DNA of 64,000 bases from Trichaptum fuscoviolaceum (lineage: Eukaryota; Basidiomycota; Agaricomycetes; Hymenochaetales; Trichaptaceae): the NCBI GenBank assembly GCA_910574455.1, contig CAJSYZ010000002.1:4179671-4243670 (forward strand), written 5' to 3'. The notes under the pieces are model-generated. The model saw only the letters and a program-made list of their open reading frames with translations, did not search any database and was not told the origin of the DNA. Below, piece after piece: positions 1-15,442 of this stretch. Every line of letters starts with the position of its first letter. Positions within the stretch are counted from its first letter, which is position 1. Both the position numbers and the translations under genes were made by a program.

Positions 1-5145
<5,145 letters not shown>

Positions 5146-5754
5146 GGGCAAATCAATCACTAGTGAGCCTCTTCTTTTCGTTTCTGTCCGTGCGCTCAAC
5201 ATTATATTACCATCGACTCGCAGAGCAGTCTTCAATTCTGCATGTTCTTTGGCGTAGCAGTAGAAACAAAGGCACGGCAGCGAAATGTGGCCTGCCACTG
5301 CCCGTCACGGAAGAGGTTCAGGATAATGTCGTGGCGGATCCCATGATAGCGACTGCTATGCTTAGTCTTGCGTAAATGACTGATGTACTTGAACGCTGAG
5401 GCACTGATAGCTACATAATGTTGTCTTATATATTTCTGATGCAATGAAATACTTGGAACGTTCTTATGCACTTAGACTCTTGAGCACTGCAATTTGTCTT
5501 ACAACACTTGTCTACTGCTGTAATTAAAGGATGATACACTGGAGCACTGGGGTGCAGAATGCCTGAAACACTTAGAGCACTGATTCAGCCATCTTTCCTT
5601 ATTTAAGCCAGCCCGCACTTATTTCAGCCAACTTGTCCTGAATAATGGGAGGACATGCATGAATAAGTAAAGCTTGCCTTATTTAAGACTTCAGTCTCTC
5701 AGGACGTTTAAGTAACACTTAAGTCACTTTCAGCAGAAAGTAGTTTCCCTGATG
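5146..5754. other. 3' flank of unit A, no gene seen
   Basis: AT-rich sequence with several scattered GAGCACTG motifs (about 5480-5580) and paired CTTATTTAAG/CTTATTTCAG motifs (about 5598-5690). Unit B has the same sequence at 17676-18284. No open frame with coding character was found. Confidence 0.6.
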
Positions 5755-5921
5755 TACTTGCAGGTACCCGGCCAGGTACCTGGGCAAAAAAAATCCAAAC
5801 CTGGATCCGCAGGTAACCGTGGGAACCAGGTACCTGCGCACAGGTGCACCTGGAACCGCAGGTATTTGAGCGCAGGTACCTGCAGGTACCCACGGATGAC
5901 CTGCACCCGTGTCATGCTCTA
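5755..5921. mobile_element. Right-end fragment of the hAT-like family
   Basis: The sequence matches the right end of the 2771-4373 element (about 4210-4373), including the subterminal GGTACCTGCAGG palindromes. It ends in the same inverted repeat, ACCCGTGTCATGCTCTA, at 5905-5921. The left end is missing. It begins exactly where unit A stops matching unit B, so it marks the duplication junction. It also cuts off the zinc-finger remnant on the minus strand. Confidence 0.75.
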
Positions 5922-6420
5922 TTTGGCGCGCACCATTCAAGTATCTGTGATACACCTTCAAGTTATCCTCGCTCTCCTCATAATCTCCAATGTCGGAATC
6001 CAAGTCTTCAGAACGGCCACTGTCACTTCCGGTGACAGAATGGGACAGAGAATCAGGTCTGTCCAAATCTTGAAGCAGCTCGTCTCGGCCTATACTGAGC
6101 ATCGAGATATCCTGTGTAAGCATGGAAATATCGTAATCGTAGGAGTCAGAGCCGCTCTCAAGATGACCCTCTGATGGAAGTTCGGACGACCTCAGGAGAG
6201 CTTCAAGTTGAGGACTTGGAGCTCGTATGGGTCGAATAGGTGACGATTCATATTCATGACCACAAGCAGAAGAACTTGCCAAGAATGACGTCGGATGAGC
6301 TGAATATTCATGTCTTGCTCTTCCAGATTGACTCTTGAACGTCCTACTACAGCCAGGCAAGGTGCATCGAATAGTTGGTGGAAAATGAAAGGGATCGTGC
6401 TTTTTCCGTGTCGCTGGCAT
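5922..6420 (-). pseudogene. Truncated C2H2 zinc-finger ORF, Plavaka-like N-terminus
   Basis: From an ATG at 6420 the minus strand encodes MPATRKKHDPFHF and then a single finger, CTLPGC-x12-H-x4-H (SRTFKSQSGRARHEYSAHP). A Ser/Asp/Glu-rich stretch follows, until the frame runs into the hAT terminus at 5921. A lone N-terminal finger of this kind begins Plavaka (KDZ-class) transposases of Agaricomycetes, as I remember them. No catalytic region is present. It is divergent from copy B, whose start lies 270 bp away. It could instead be part of a small unrelated gene; the truncation itself is clear. Confidence 0.45.
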
Positions 6421-8735
6421 CAACTTGAATGTAACCTCAGTAGTAGTACACGTCGACAATTGGGACTCACAGCTGAGCCTCACTGGCACTGGCAGGCTGC
6501 TAGCACTGGCAGTGACTCGGACTCGGAGTGCCAGTGAACTTGAACCTGAGTTAAAATTAGTCATAGAGTAGTCACGGTAGTAGTGGGCGTAAATTTTCAA
6601 CTTGTCTAAGATAGACGCCCCCGCCTCCCTGATCTTGAACTTGCACCTTCGACACATCTTATCATCATACAAGTCTCAAAACACTGCACAAAATGTCAAC
6701 TCAAAGACAGACAAGGGCTAAGAACAAGGAAAAGCACCCCGGAGCAGTCGTTGACCAACTCAGAACAAGACGAACACAGGAGGAGATATTGCGGGAGAAG
6801 GAAGAAAAAGAGAAAAGGAAAGTACGGCAGGCAGAAAGGCGGGATGAGGCATTGAAGGAGAAGGAAGAGAAGGAAAAGCAGAAGGAAGAGCGGGCAGCTT
6901 TCCGCAGAGCTGCGGCCCAGCAAGTCGCGGTTGCGAAAGAGAGGAGAAAACACGCTGCGGAGCAAAAACGGGCAGCAAAAGAACAAGAGGCAGCTGACAA
7001 GGTTCGCAAGAAGGTGACTGCAGCAGAGAACCAAGAAGCAGCGATGCTAGAGACCGTAGAGCTTGAAAACAACTTGTCGAAGGCTCTTGAGACACGCACC
7101 CAGATGGGCTCAACAGTGCCCAAACTCACTGGCAAACGTGGACGTAGAAAGCCAAAAGGCGAAGCTAGTTGTAAGTCTTCAACTTTAGATCAGTGATGAC
7201 ACAGATTTGAACTGGCATAAACAGACTCGAAGAACGATGTTAAAGACATATCGGATTGTGAAGATGGACACAACGAAGACTTGGATATTCGTGAGTAACA
7301 TTGCCTATACATTTTCAGACGATCTCAAAGCTTGGAGGTTGAACCCTGTGACTCACGTTAATGCGAAGCAGCGAGTATGGATGAGCCAAACAGGAAGCCT
7401 GCAAAAAAAGCTAGGAAAGAAGATTCCAAAGGTGAACTTCCATTTCGCACACGTGTGCAGACCGCAAAGATGTCCAGGTCTGCCGCCACTCCCAGCGACG
7501 CATTCTTTCACGCTCCTGCAGGACCGAACGAGAGTCTTTCTGGTGAAGAAACGGACATGATAGACTCGCCCGCTACGTCAAGGCGGAACGACAAGACAAA
7601 ACGCCCTGTCAGGGCGCTTCGCAACACAGATGATTCCACTTTCATCGGTGAAGAGGGTGGAGGTCTTGAGGTGCCAGTGGCAGGGATAGACTCAGAAAGG
7701 ATCAATTTGTGAGTTTGAAGTTTGAATCTTGCATTGCGTCTGAATCAGTATCTTGTACTGTCAAGTCAATGTAATGGTGAGTGCGATTAAACATCATCCC
7801 GACTACTACTAGTAGTAGTACTAGATTACTAATGAGCCTGCCACTCAGGCTGCCAGTGTCACTGCGGTCACGGTGCCAGCGGTTCAAGTTGGACCGTGAC
7901 GCTCCCGGGCCAAGACCCGACTTGGAAGTCCTTCACCTGCAATATTGACGCTCTTGTCCTTGTTACCACTGTATTATGAGCCTTGCTGACGCAAAGCTAC
8001 ACCAGACACACCATCTCATTGCCAGATGATGAAAACTTAAGTCCCTGGGAGGATGAAGGAGAAACAATCACCCTTACAAGCTATCATGGTGTAAAAAATA
8101 GCACAATCAGTGTGCAACAGAAGGCACATCTTGTCGATTCGGAATCAAATGTTGTGAGTTGACGGAGAATTAGAATGGCAAATGCAGTCTGAATAACTTG
8201 TTTATAGGGCGGAAGCAATCCGAAGAGGCTAACAAGGCCGGCTCAAGCTTGTGTGAGTACGACTTATTTCTGTTCGATTCACGTCAGTTACTCCATGACC
8301 GTTTGTTCATATCCCTTCGTTATTATTTATCTGTCAACTGCCGTGTCATGAACAGGATGGAGGTAGCAGCAACCTCAACTCGAAGAAAAGGAAGTTATTG
8401 CATGACACTCTTTCCGGGTCGCAGGTTTCAACGGTAAGCGATGTCATATCATTTTTCATTTTTCATTCTACTAAGCAATCCCTTCCCGTACTCGAGGATA
8501 AGAACAACGAGATAAAACCAGGTGGACAGGTGAGTGCCAGACAGCGAAGCACAGTGATCTTCATTCTATATCCTTCATTGCTGAATTGGTATTTGCATAG
8601 GATGCAAACAAGAGGACTGCTAACTCGCAGCTTAGCGCACCGGTAAGTCTATCTTATTTCAACTTCTCTCGTTCCCCCCCTTATTTATGGTTGTAAGGTG
8701 CGATCACTAGCTTTGGAACCCCGTGTACAGGTATG

Positions 8736-9553
8736 TGTCGAGATCCCGGGCTCCTTTTCTCATTTCCCGCACTTTCCCGCCAAGGATCCCGACATGAGCA
8801 GACAAACCCGCGGGGAGAATCCCGCCATTGGATTCCCCGCGCGAAACCTCATTCCCGAATCGCACGATCCCATGCTCACGTGACTTATCCCGCACCACCG
8901 TCCCGGCAACCATGCACGCATACACACATTCATTTACGACGACCCGCCACGGCACACGTACATTCACTTATCAACATACGCTCATTAATCCGTTAGTACC
9001 TCAAGGTGACGACCTGCAACAGTCTGGCATACCTAGTCTGGCTAGTCGCGGCCCCGGACCGGACGCTGACGTCCACGGACAGGCCGTAGCCATCTGGAGA
9101 GACGGGATAGACATGCCTAGCAGTGCGGTCGTAGCATGTATCGTTTGTAGTAGATAGGTGCGCATTGCGCAAGGACACTTAGCGTAGATTAACTATACAG
9201 TCTTTACGAAGTAGATAAATAGCTGTAGGCATCGTAAGGAGCACCTCACTTTTGACCTCTTGTGGAGTGCTTCCTTAGGTGCGATCTCTCTCTTTTCTCC
9301 TGTGTAGTTAGTTGCGCAATACTTACTTGTGGAGTGCTTCCTTAGGGATCCGCTTACTTGACGTTCAAAGCAGTGAAGAGTCCTAGCTGGCCTTGAGAAT
9401 CCCGCGACGCGCCTGGATAGAATCCCGCGCGTTTCCCGCCTGAATTCCCACGCTCGTTCCCAGTCGCGAATCCAGATTCCCGAACGCGGGTTCTTGTCGC
9501 GAATTCCAGTTTCCCGAAACTGTTTCCCGCTACAATTCCCGACGGTCGTAACA
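8736..9553 (+). repeat. 5' LTR
   Basis: Starts TGTCGAGATCCCGGG and ends CGGTCGTAACA; 818 bp, the same length as the 3' LTR. A TATA-like ATAAATA lies at 9215-9221 and the inferred transcript start at A9248, giving U3 of about 512 bp. The motif TTGTGGAGTGCTTCCTTAGG occurs twice just downstream (about 9260-9350). Confidence 0.95.
9215..9221 (+). promoter_or_regulatory. LTR TATA-like box
   Basis: ATAAATA lies 33 to 27 bases upstream of A9248. That A is the first base of the 11-mer complementary to the primer-binding site, which in self-primed elements is the first base of the RNA. The spacing fits a TATA box. The same sequence recurs in the 3' LTR. Confidence 0.6.
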
Positions 9554-9555
9554 TT

Positions 9556-9566
9556 AGGTCAAAAGT
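9556..9566 (+). other. Primer-binding site complementary to the element's own RNA 5' end
   Basis: AGGTCAAAAGT begins two bases after the 5' LTR. It is the exact reverse complement of ACTTTTGACCT at 9248-9258 inside the LTR. No match to a tRNA 3' end (a TGG start) adjoins the LTR. This is the arrangement of Tf1-type self-priming, where the folded-back 5' end of the transcript primes minus-strand synthesis. Confidence 0.8.
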
Positions 9567-9642
9567 CCTGGCTCACCGCCGCTCGGACTCGACACCCTCA
9601 CGCTCTTTACTTCTACCCCCGCACCCGTACCGCCGACCCGCG

Positions 9643-10852
9643 ATGTCGTCCCACCAGGAATGGGGAGGACTCGCAGACACCTTCGCTTTCCCGTCCCCTA
9701 GCTCCTCGATGGAGGAAGACAAACTCCAGCCCATCCTTGATCGCCTCGACACCCTCGAAAAGCGCTACTCCAAGCTAGTCAACGAACACAATCAGGTCCA
9801 GAACACAGTCGCCCAGCTCAAGCACGCCAACCGGGCGTTAGAAGCCCAAATCGCGAGTCAGCCCGCCTCCCCGTCTGGGGGCGGAGCCGGGGCTCAAGAT
9901 GAAGCTTCCCGACACCTTCGAAGGCGAACGAGCCAAGCTGGAGAACTGGATTCACCAGATTAAGCTCTACCTGTTCGGACAACATCCGGGACTAGACGAA
10001 ACCCGCAAGGTCGCATTTGCTCTGATGCTACTGCGGGGGCCGGCGCAAGACTGGGCACGACCCATTCTAGATCGACTCCAGGACATCCCGACACCGCCAG
10101 AAGCCGCCAGCCTGGAGGCCCTGTTCGCCGCCCTTCGCGCCTCTTACGGGGAAATCGATGCAGACAAAGCCGCAGCCGACAAGTTGATGCGCCTACGCCA
10201 GACAGGAACGGTCGCCGAGTTTGCGTCGCAATTCCGTGCCCTCCAAGCCCTCACCGGGTGGCCCAAGGACGCAACGACGGATGTCATCTACCTCGACATG
10301 TTCCGGAAGGGACTCAAAGACCAGGTTCGCCAGCACATCGCCAGCACAGAGGCGAAGGATATGAAATTCGATGCCTACGTCAACTGGGTTTCCGAGACGG
10401 ACGAGAAGCTAAGGCTCGCACACGCCTATGGACCAGTATCAAAGCCAGCGGCTACGCCCCGAAGCAATCCCGGCACCACTAGTTCAGCTCCGCGTACGAT
10501 CCCGACTGCGGGCGCAAGCTCGACGAAGGATCCCAACGCAATGGAGATTGACAGGGTGCGCCGGGAGCGCAGGAGTAAGGGACTATGCTACTACTGCGGA
10601 GAGAAAGACCATTTGGTGAGCGATTGCCCAACGCGACCGCCATCCCGAAACCTAAAGGCGACGAAATCCACGTCCCCGTCGAGCCCATCGCCCCCCGCGC
10701 TCCAGTCGTTCGAAGAAACGCTCAAACGTATGGCGGAACAGTACGTCCAGAATGTGCAGCAGTCCGTGCTACAGAACGCATTCGCCGCCATGACGCCCGC
10801 CGCCAAGAACGTTCACAATCCCGAAGCCCCGCCCCCAGCGGATTTTCAGTAG
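9643..10852 (+). CDS. gag: gag (capsid/nucleocapsid), in two frames
   Basis: The N-terminal part starts at ATG 9643 and runs in one frame to 9963; it contains a coiled coil (LDTLEKRYSKLVNEHNQVQN). The capsid homology (MKLPDTFEGERAKLENWIHQ and onward) is in the next frame and open to TAG at 10850-10852. Joining them needs a +1 step near the GGGGG run at 9877-9881; in the second frame the reading GAEPGLKMKLPDTF is natural there. The knuckle CYYCGEKDHLVSDC (C-x2-C-x4-H-x4-C) lies near 10588-10630. Gag packages the RNA and forms particles. A one-base homopolymer indel (mutation or assembly) is the simplest cause; internal initiation at ATG 9899 is the alternative. Confidence 0.85.
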
Positions 10853-13800
10853 GGTCGTATTGCTCAGTCGCGCCCTATACGACCCAACCGCCCTTGTGGC
10901 CGAAGAACTCTCTTAATAATGGTCCCTTGTATTTAACCATCTCTACAATAGACCGTCGTCTTAGACGACATTTGAAGTTCCCGGTACAGGTTAGCGACGG
11001 AAAGACGGATGCCTTAGCCACAGTAATGTTAGACAGCGGTGCGTCGGGAACTTTCATAAATTCCCGCTACGTTTCGCGACACGGACTCCAGACCCGGGAC
11101 TTGGTAATCCCGATACTTTTGCGAAACGCAGACAATTCCCCGAACGCGATTGGACGCATCACCAAGGAAGTAGTCCTCAACGTCGAGATGAAGGGACACT
11201 TAGAACAGTTGACCATGGCCGTCGCGGATATTGGCGACGACGATATTATCATGGGGATCGACTGGTTGCGGCACCATAACCCAACCATTGACTGGACCAA
11301 CGATGTGGTCGATCTCAACCGCTGCCCGCCCCAGTGTGACAACCAGCAACGCCTGGTCCCGCTTCCCCGCCTCGCCATAGCAGAAGAAGTCGAGACCCCC
11401 TGGGGGCCCGACAGGACCCAGGCCGAATGGGAAGCTGTCCCACCGGGATTTCGGTACTCAGAAAAATATTGGGACCAGTACCACGACGCCGAATCCTACT
11501 TCGTCACGACGGACGACCATTTCGCGTACAAAATTGCCGCCTCGTACACCCACTCCCAGGCCATCGCTGAGAAGTCTGCGGTGAAGGAAGGCGAGAAAAC
11601 CTTCGAAGAACTAGTTCCCCCCGAATTCCGTGAGTTTGCCGACGTTTTCTCGAAAGTTGAATCCGAAAGGCTTCCACTGCGCAAGCCGTATGACCACGCC
11701 ATAGATTTAGAACCCGGGAAGGTTCCCCCGTACAGCAAAATCTATCCCTTGGCCCCAGCCGAACGCGATGCCCTTCGCGAATTCGTTGACGAAAACCTGC
11801 GCAAGGGGTACATACGACCTTCGAAATCCCCTGCAGCGGCTCCCGTCTTCTTTATCAAGAAAAAGGATGGAACCTTGCGCATGGTAGTCGATTACCGACG
11901 ACTGAACGACATCACGGTCAAGAATCGATACCCGCTTCCCCTCACGATGGAACTCGTAGACGCGCTGCAAAAGGCGAAGGTTTTCACGACTCTAGATTTA
12001 CGATGGGGCTACCACAATGTGCGACTGAAGCAAGGCGACGAGTGGAAGGCTGCATTTCGGACTCAGGCAGGACATTTCGAACCAACGGTGATGACATTCG
12101 GGCTCACGAATGCCCCAGCGACCTTCCAGCACATGATGAACGATATCTTCAAAGACCTCATTGGAGTATACGTGATCATCTATCTTGACGACTTGCTAAT
12201 CTTTTCCGAAGATGAATCGCAGCACGATGAACACGTACGGGAAGTCCTTAAACGGCTACGCGAAAACGACTTGTTCTGCAAACCCGAAAAGTGCAAATTC
12301 AAACAGACTTCCGTCGAGTATCTCGGGATGATTATTTCGCAGGGAAAGGTGGCGATGGATCCCGCCAAGGTACAGGCGGTCCTCGACTGGCCTACCCCGA
12401 AAAAGGTGAAAGACATTCAAGCCTTCCTCGGGTTCGCGAATTTCTATCGACGCTTCATTCGGGATTTCTCGCACATCGTCAAACCGCTCACGACGCTGCT
12501 GAAGAAGGACGTTCGCTGGGCCTGGACAGAAAACCAGCAGTTCGCTTTCGACTATCTCAAGCGCATGTTCACGACCGCCCCCGTCCTGATGATGCCAGAC
12601 ATGTCACGACAATTCATCGTGGAATGCGACGCCTCTGATTTCGCGACCGGCGCGGTCTTGTCCCAGGAAGGCGACGACGGGCTGATACATCCGGTCGCCT
12701 TTTTCTCGAAATCCCTCAACGATGCGGAACGCAACTACGAGATTTATGACAAGGAGCTACTCGCAATTATTAGAGCTCTTGACGAGTGGCGACATTATCT
12801 CGAAGGTGCGAGTCATAAACTCGATATCGTGTCTGACCACAAGAATCTGCTATATTTCTCTGAATCCCGAACGCTGACGCGACGCCAAGCCCGGTGGAGT
12901 CTGTTCCTCACTCGCTTCGACTTTACGATTCGCCATCGCCCAGGGCGACTCGGGGGCAAACCCGACGCCATGTCACGACGCGTCGATCTTCAACCCGAAG
13001 GCGAAGACAACACGGGACGGACCCTCTTGACCCCCGAAATGTTTCGACTAAAGGCAATTCGTCGGGGAATGACACAGGTACACGGGGATCAGGCCCTCCT
13101 ACGACGCATTCGTAAGTCAGATCAGTATGAAGACGAACTGGTGGACGCAATCGAGTTGGTCAAGTCCAAGGCGCCGCGAGTCCTGACCAAGGAACTTGAG
13201 GACTGGAGCATCGAGGAAGGCCTCATCCTGTACCAGGGTAAGGTTTACGTCCCGAAAGACGAGACCATTCGCCGGGATGTGGTGAAGACTTACCACGACA
13301 GTCTCCCGGCCGGACATCCTGGACGTTGGAAAACGTTTGAGATGGTAAGCCGCAACTACTGGTGGCCCGGGATGTCTAACTTCGTAGAACGATACGTTTC
13401 GGGATGCGATACCTGCGCACGCACGAAGAACCGATCCCAACGCCCGGTAGGACTCCTGCAACCGAACGAAATCCCGCAGGGCCCCTGGCAGGCGATTTCG
13501 TGCGATTTCATCACCCAGCTCCCCCGATCTGAGGATTACGACGCAATTTTCGTGGTGGTCGACCGTCTCACCAAGCAAGCGCATTTTATCCCGACCACGT
13601 CTGACATTGATGCACCGGAAACTGCGGAACTATTCCTGCAGCACGTCTGGAAGCTGCACGGAACCCCCCGCCAGATCATATCCGACCGAGGACCACAGTT
13701 TGTCGCGCAGTTCATGAAAGCCCTTTTTTCCCGACTCGGTATCAAGGGTACCACGTCGACTGCGTATCACCCGCAGACGGATGGGCAAACCGAAAGGGTA

Positions 13801-14772
13801 AACCAAGAGCTGGAACAATATTTACGGGCTTTCATAGATACACGACAAGAAAACTGGGCCGGATTACTCCCAATGGCAGAATTCGCGCACAACACGAAAG
13901 CGCACGCGGCAACACGACAATCCCCGTTCGCGCTTGTCTACGGCTACAATCCCGAATTCACGATTGCCCCGAGCGACGGCCTGTCCACGGTCCCCGCCGC
14001 GGACGCACGACTACAGGAGCTTCAGCAGGCACAGGAAGAGGCAAGAGCGGCTTTGGAGGTTGCGGCAGAGCGCATGAAGCAGCACTACGATCAGGCCAGG
14101 AACGAGGCCCCGCAGTACGCAGTCGGGGATAAAGTATGGCTTGAGGCGACGAACGTTCGGCAACCAGGAGCGCGCAAATTATTACCGAAACGACTAGGGC
14201 CGTATAAAGTGAAGGCAAAGCTAAGTGACCTCACCTACGAACTCGAACTCCCCGCGTCGCTGAAGATTCATCCCGTATTTCACGTATCGCTGCTCTCGCC
14301 ATACCACGAAGACGACATTCCCGGTCGAACGCAACCCCCGCCGCCCCCAGTCGAAGTAGAAGGAGATCTGGAGTACGAGGTGGAAGAGGTTCTGGATGCT
14401 AGACGGTTTAGACGGAGATTTGAATATTTGGTACGATGGAAGGGATATTCGAGCGCGGAAGATACATGGATTCCCGCAAAGGATATGGGTAATGCAAAGG
14501 CTAAAATTCGCAGTTTCTATCGAAAACACCCGGACGCCCCTCGAGAAGTCAACGCTATCGAGCTCTGTGACCTGAGCAAGATTCAAGCTTGGCGCCCCGG
14601 AGTTGCGCCTTTGGAGGGGGGTAATGTCGAGATCCCGGGCTCCTTTTCTCATTTCCCGCACTTTCCCGCCAAGGATCCCGACATGAGCAGACAAACCCGC
14701 GGGGAGAATCCCGCCATTGGATTCCCCGCGCGAAACCTCATTCCCGAATCGCACGATCCCATGCTCACGTGA
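10585..14772 (+). CDS. pol: pol: protease, RT, RNase H, integrase, chromodomain
   Basis: The frame is open from 10585 but overlaps gag, so true pol sequence should be entered by a -1 step near 10846. In order: aspartic protease (LDSGASGTFI, near 11030); reverse transcriptase with YLDDLLIF (near 12185); RNase H starting VECDASDFATGAVL (near 12620); integrase with an HHCC finger (YHDSLPAGH ... GCDTCARTK), catalytic core (CDFITQL, then SDRGPQF, then a Glu in HPQTDGQTERVNQELE) and a GPY/F-like LGPYKV; and a C-terminal chromodomain (YEVEEVLDARRF ... YLVRWKGYSSAEDTWIP). All catalytic residues I looked for are present and no stop interrupts the frame. The stop codon lies inside the 3' LTR, so the last 49 or so codons and the polypurine tract are shared sequence. 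Confidence 0.95.
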   Translation: MLLLRRERPFGERLPNATAIPKPKGDEIHVPVEPIAPRAPVVRRNAQTYGGTVRPECAAVRATERIRRHDARRQERSQSRSPAPSGFSVGSYCSVAPYTTQPPLWPKNSLNNGPLYLTISTIDRRLRRHLKFPVQVSDGKTDALATVMLDSGASGTFINSRYVSRHGLQTRDLVIPILLRNADNSPNAIGRITKEVVLNVEMKGHLEQLTMAVADIGDDDIIMGIDWLRHHNPTIDWTNDVVDLNRCPPQCDNQQRLVPLPRLAIAEEVETPWGPDRTQAEWEAVPPGFRYSEKYWDQYHDAESYFVTTDDHFAYKIAASYTHSQAIAEKSAVKEGEKTFEELVPPEFREFADVFSKVESERLPLRKPYDHAIDLEPGKVPPYSKIYPLAPAERDALREFVDENLRKGYIRPSKSPAAAPVFFIKKKDGTLRMVVDYRRLNDITVKNRYPLPLTMELVDALQKAKVFTTLDLRWGYHNVRLKQGDEWKAAFRTQAGHFEPTVMTFGLTNAPATFQHMMNDIFKDLIGVYVIIYLDDLLIFSEDESQHDEHVREVLKRLRENDLFCKPEKCKFKQTSVEYLGMIISQGKVAMDPAKVQAVLDWPTPKKVKDIQAFLGFANFYRRFIRDFSHIVKPLTTLLKKDVRWAWTENQQFAFDYLKRMFTTAPVLMMPDMSRQFIVECDASDFATGAVLSQEGDDGLIHPVAFFSKSLNDAERNYEIYDKELLAIIRALDEWRHYLEGASHKLDIVSDHKNLLYFSESRTLTRRQARWSLFLTRFDFTIRHRPGRLGGKPDAMSRRVDLQPEGEDNTGRTLLTPEMFRLKAIRRGMTQVHGDQALLRRIRKSDQYEDELVDAIELVKSKAPRVLTKELEDWSIEEGLILYQGKVYVPKDETIRRDVVKTYHDSLPAGHPGRWKTFEMVSRNYWWPGMSNFVERYVSGCDTCARTKNRSQRPVGLLQPNEIPQGPWQAISCDFITQLPRSEDYDAIFVVVDRLTKQAHFIPTTSDIDAPETAELFLQHVWKLHGTPRQIISDRGPQFVAQFMKALFSRLGIKGTTSTAYHPQTDGQTERVNQELEQYLRAFIDTRQENWAGLLPMAEFAHNTKAHAATRQSPFALVYGYNPEFTIAPSDGLSTVPAADARLQELQQAQEEARAALEVAAERMKQHYDQARNEAPQYAVGDKVWLEATNVRQPGARKLLPKRLGPYKVKAKLSDLTYELELPASLKIHPVFHVSLLSPYHEDDIPGRTQPPPPPVEVEGDLEYEVEEVLDARRFRRRFEYLVRWKGYSSAEDTWIPAKDMGNAKAKIRSFYRKHPDAPREVNAIELCDLSKIQAWRPGVAPLEGGNVEIPGSFSHFPHFPAKDPDMSRQTRGENPAIGFPARNLIPESHDPMLT
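10840..10846 (+). promoter_or_regulatory. Candidate -1 frameshift site GGATTTT
   Basis: Gag ends GCG GAT TTT CAG TAG and pol reads GGA TTT TCA GTA across the same bases. The heptamer GGATTTT lies three bases before the gag stop and is a known, if unusual, -1 slippery sequence in some plant RNA viruses. Location and direction fit; I did not evaluate a downstream structure. Confidence 0.5.
14613..14624 (+). other. Polypurine tract
   Basis: GGAGGGGGGTAA directly precedes the 3' LTR start at 14625. This is the plus-strand primer position in LTR elements. Confidence 0.8.
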
Positions 14773-15442
14773 CTTATCCCGCACCACCGTCCCGGCAACC
14801 ATGCACGCATACACACATTCATTTACGACGACCCGCCACGGCACACGTACATTCACTTATCAACATACGCTCATTAATCCGTTAGTACCTCAAGGTGACG
14901 ACCTGCAACAGTCTGGCATACCTAGTCTGGCTAGTCGCGGCCCCGGACCGGACGCTGACGTCCACGGACAGGCCGTAGCCATCTGGAGAGACGGGATAGA
15001 CATGCCTAGCAGTGCGGTCGTAGCATGTATCGTTTGTAGTAGATAGGTGCGCATTGCGCAAGGACACTTAGCGTAGATTAACTATACAGTCTTTACGAAG
15101 TAGATAAATAGCTGTAGGCATCGTAAGGAGCACCTCACTTTTGACCTCTTGTGGAGTGCTTCCTTAGGTGCGATCTCTCTCTTTTCTCCTGTGTAGTTAG
15201 TTGCGCAATACTTACTTGTGGAGTGCTTCCTTAGGGATCCGCTTACTTGACGTTCAAAGCAGTGAAGAGTCCTAGCTGGCCTTGAGAATCCCGCGACGCG
15301 CCTGGATAGAATCCCGCGCGTTTCCCGCCTGAATTCCCACGCTCGTTCCCAGTCGCGAATCCAGATTCCCGAACGCGGGTTCTTGTCGCGAATTCCAGTT
15401 TCCCGAAACTGTTTCCCGCTACAATTCCCGACGGTCGTAACA
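14625..15442 (+). repeat. 3' LTR
   Basis: 818 bp, with the same start and end bases as the 5' LTR and no differences seen in the stretches compared. Followed by the GTATG target duplication at 15443-15447. Contains the end of the pol frame (stop at 14770-14772). Confidence 0.95.

Larger units (their letters stand above)
8736..15442 (+). mobile_element. Ty3/gypsy LTR retrotransposon, chromovirus, self-primed type
   Basis: A 6707 bp element with TG...CA LTRs of 818 bp each, flanked by the 5 bp target duplication GTATG (8731-8735 and 15443-15447). Order inside: LTR, primer-binding site, gag with a CCHC knuckle, protease, reverse transcriptase, RNase H, integrase, chromodomain, polypurine tract, LTR. 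The chromodomain and the complementarity of the primer site to the LTR's own transcript place it with the Tf1/sushi-type chromoviruses. The two LTRs look identical wherever I compared them, so insertion is recent. It landed at an intron donor of copy B and is absent from unit A. Its codon use and GC content differ visibly from the AT-richer host sequence around it. Confidence 0.97.

Noticed and set aside
9558..9580. tRNA-type primer-binding site
   Set aside because: No sequence starting TGG and complementary to a tRNA 3' end adjoins the 5' LTR; the self-complementary 11-mer explains the position better.
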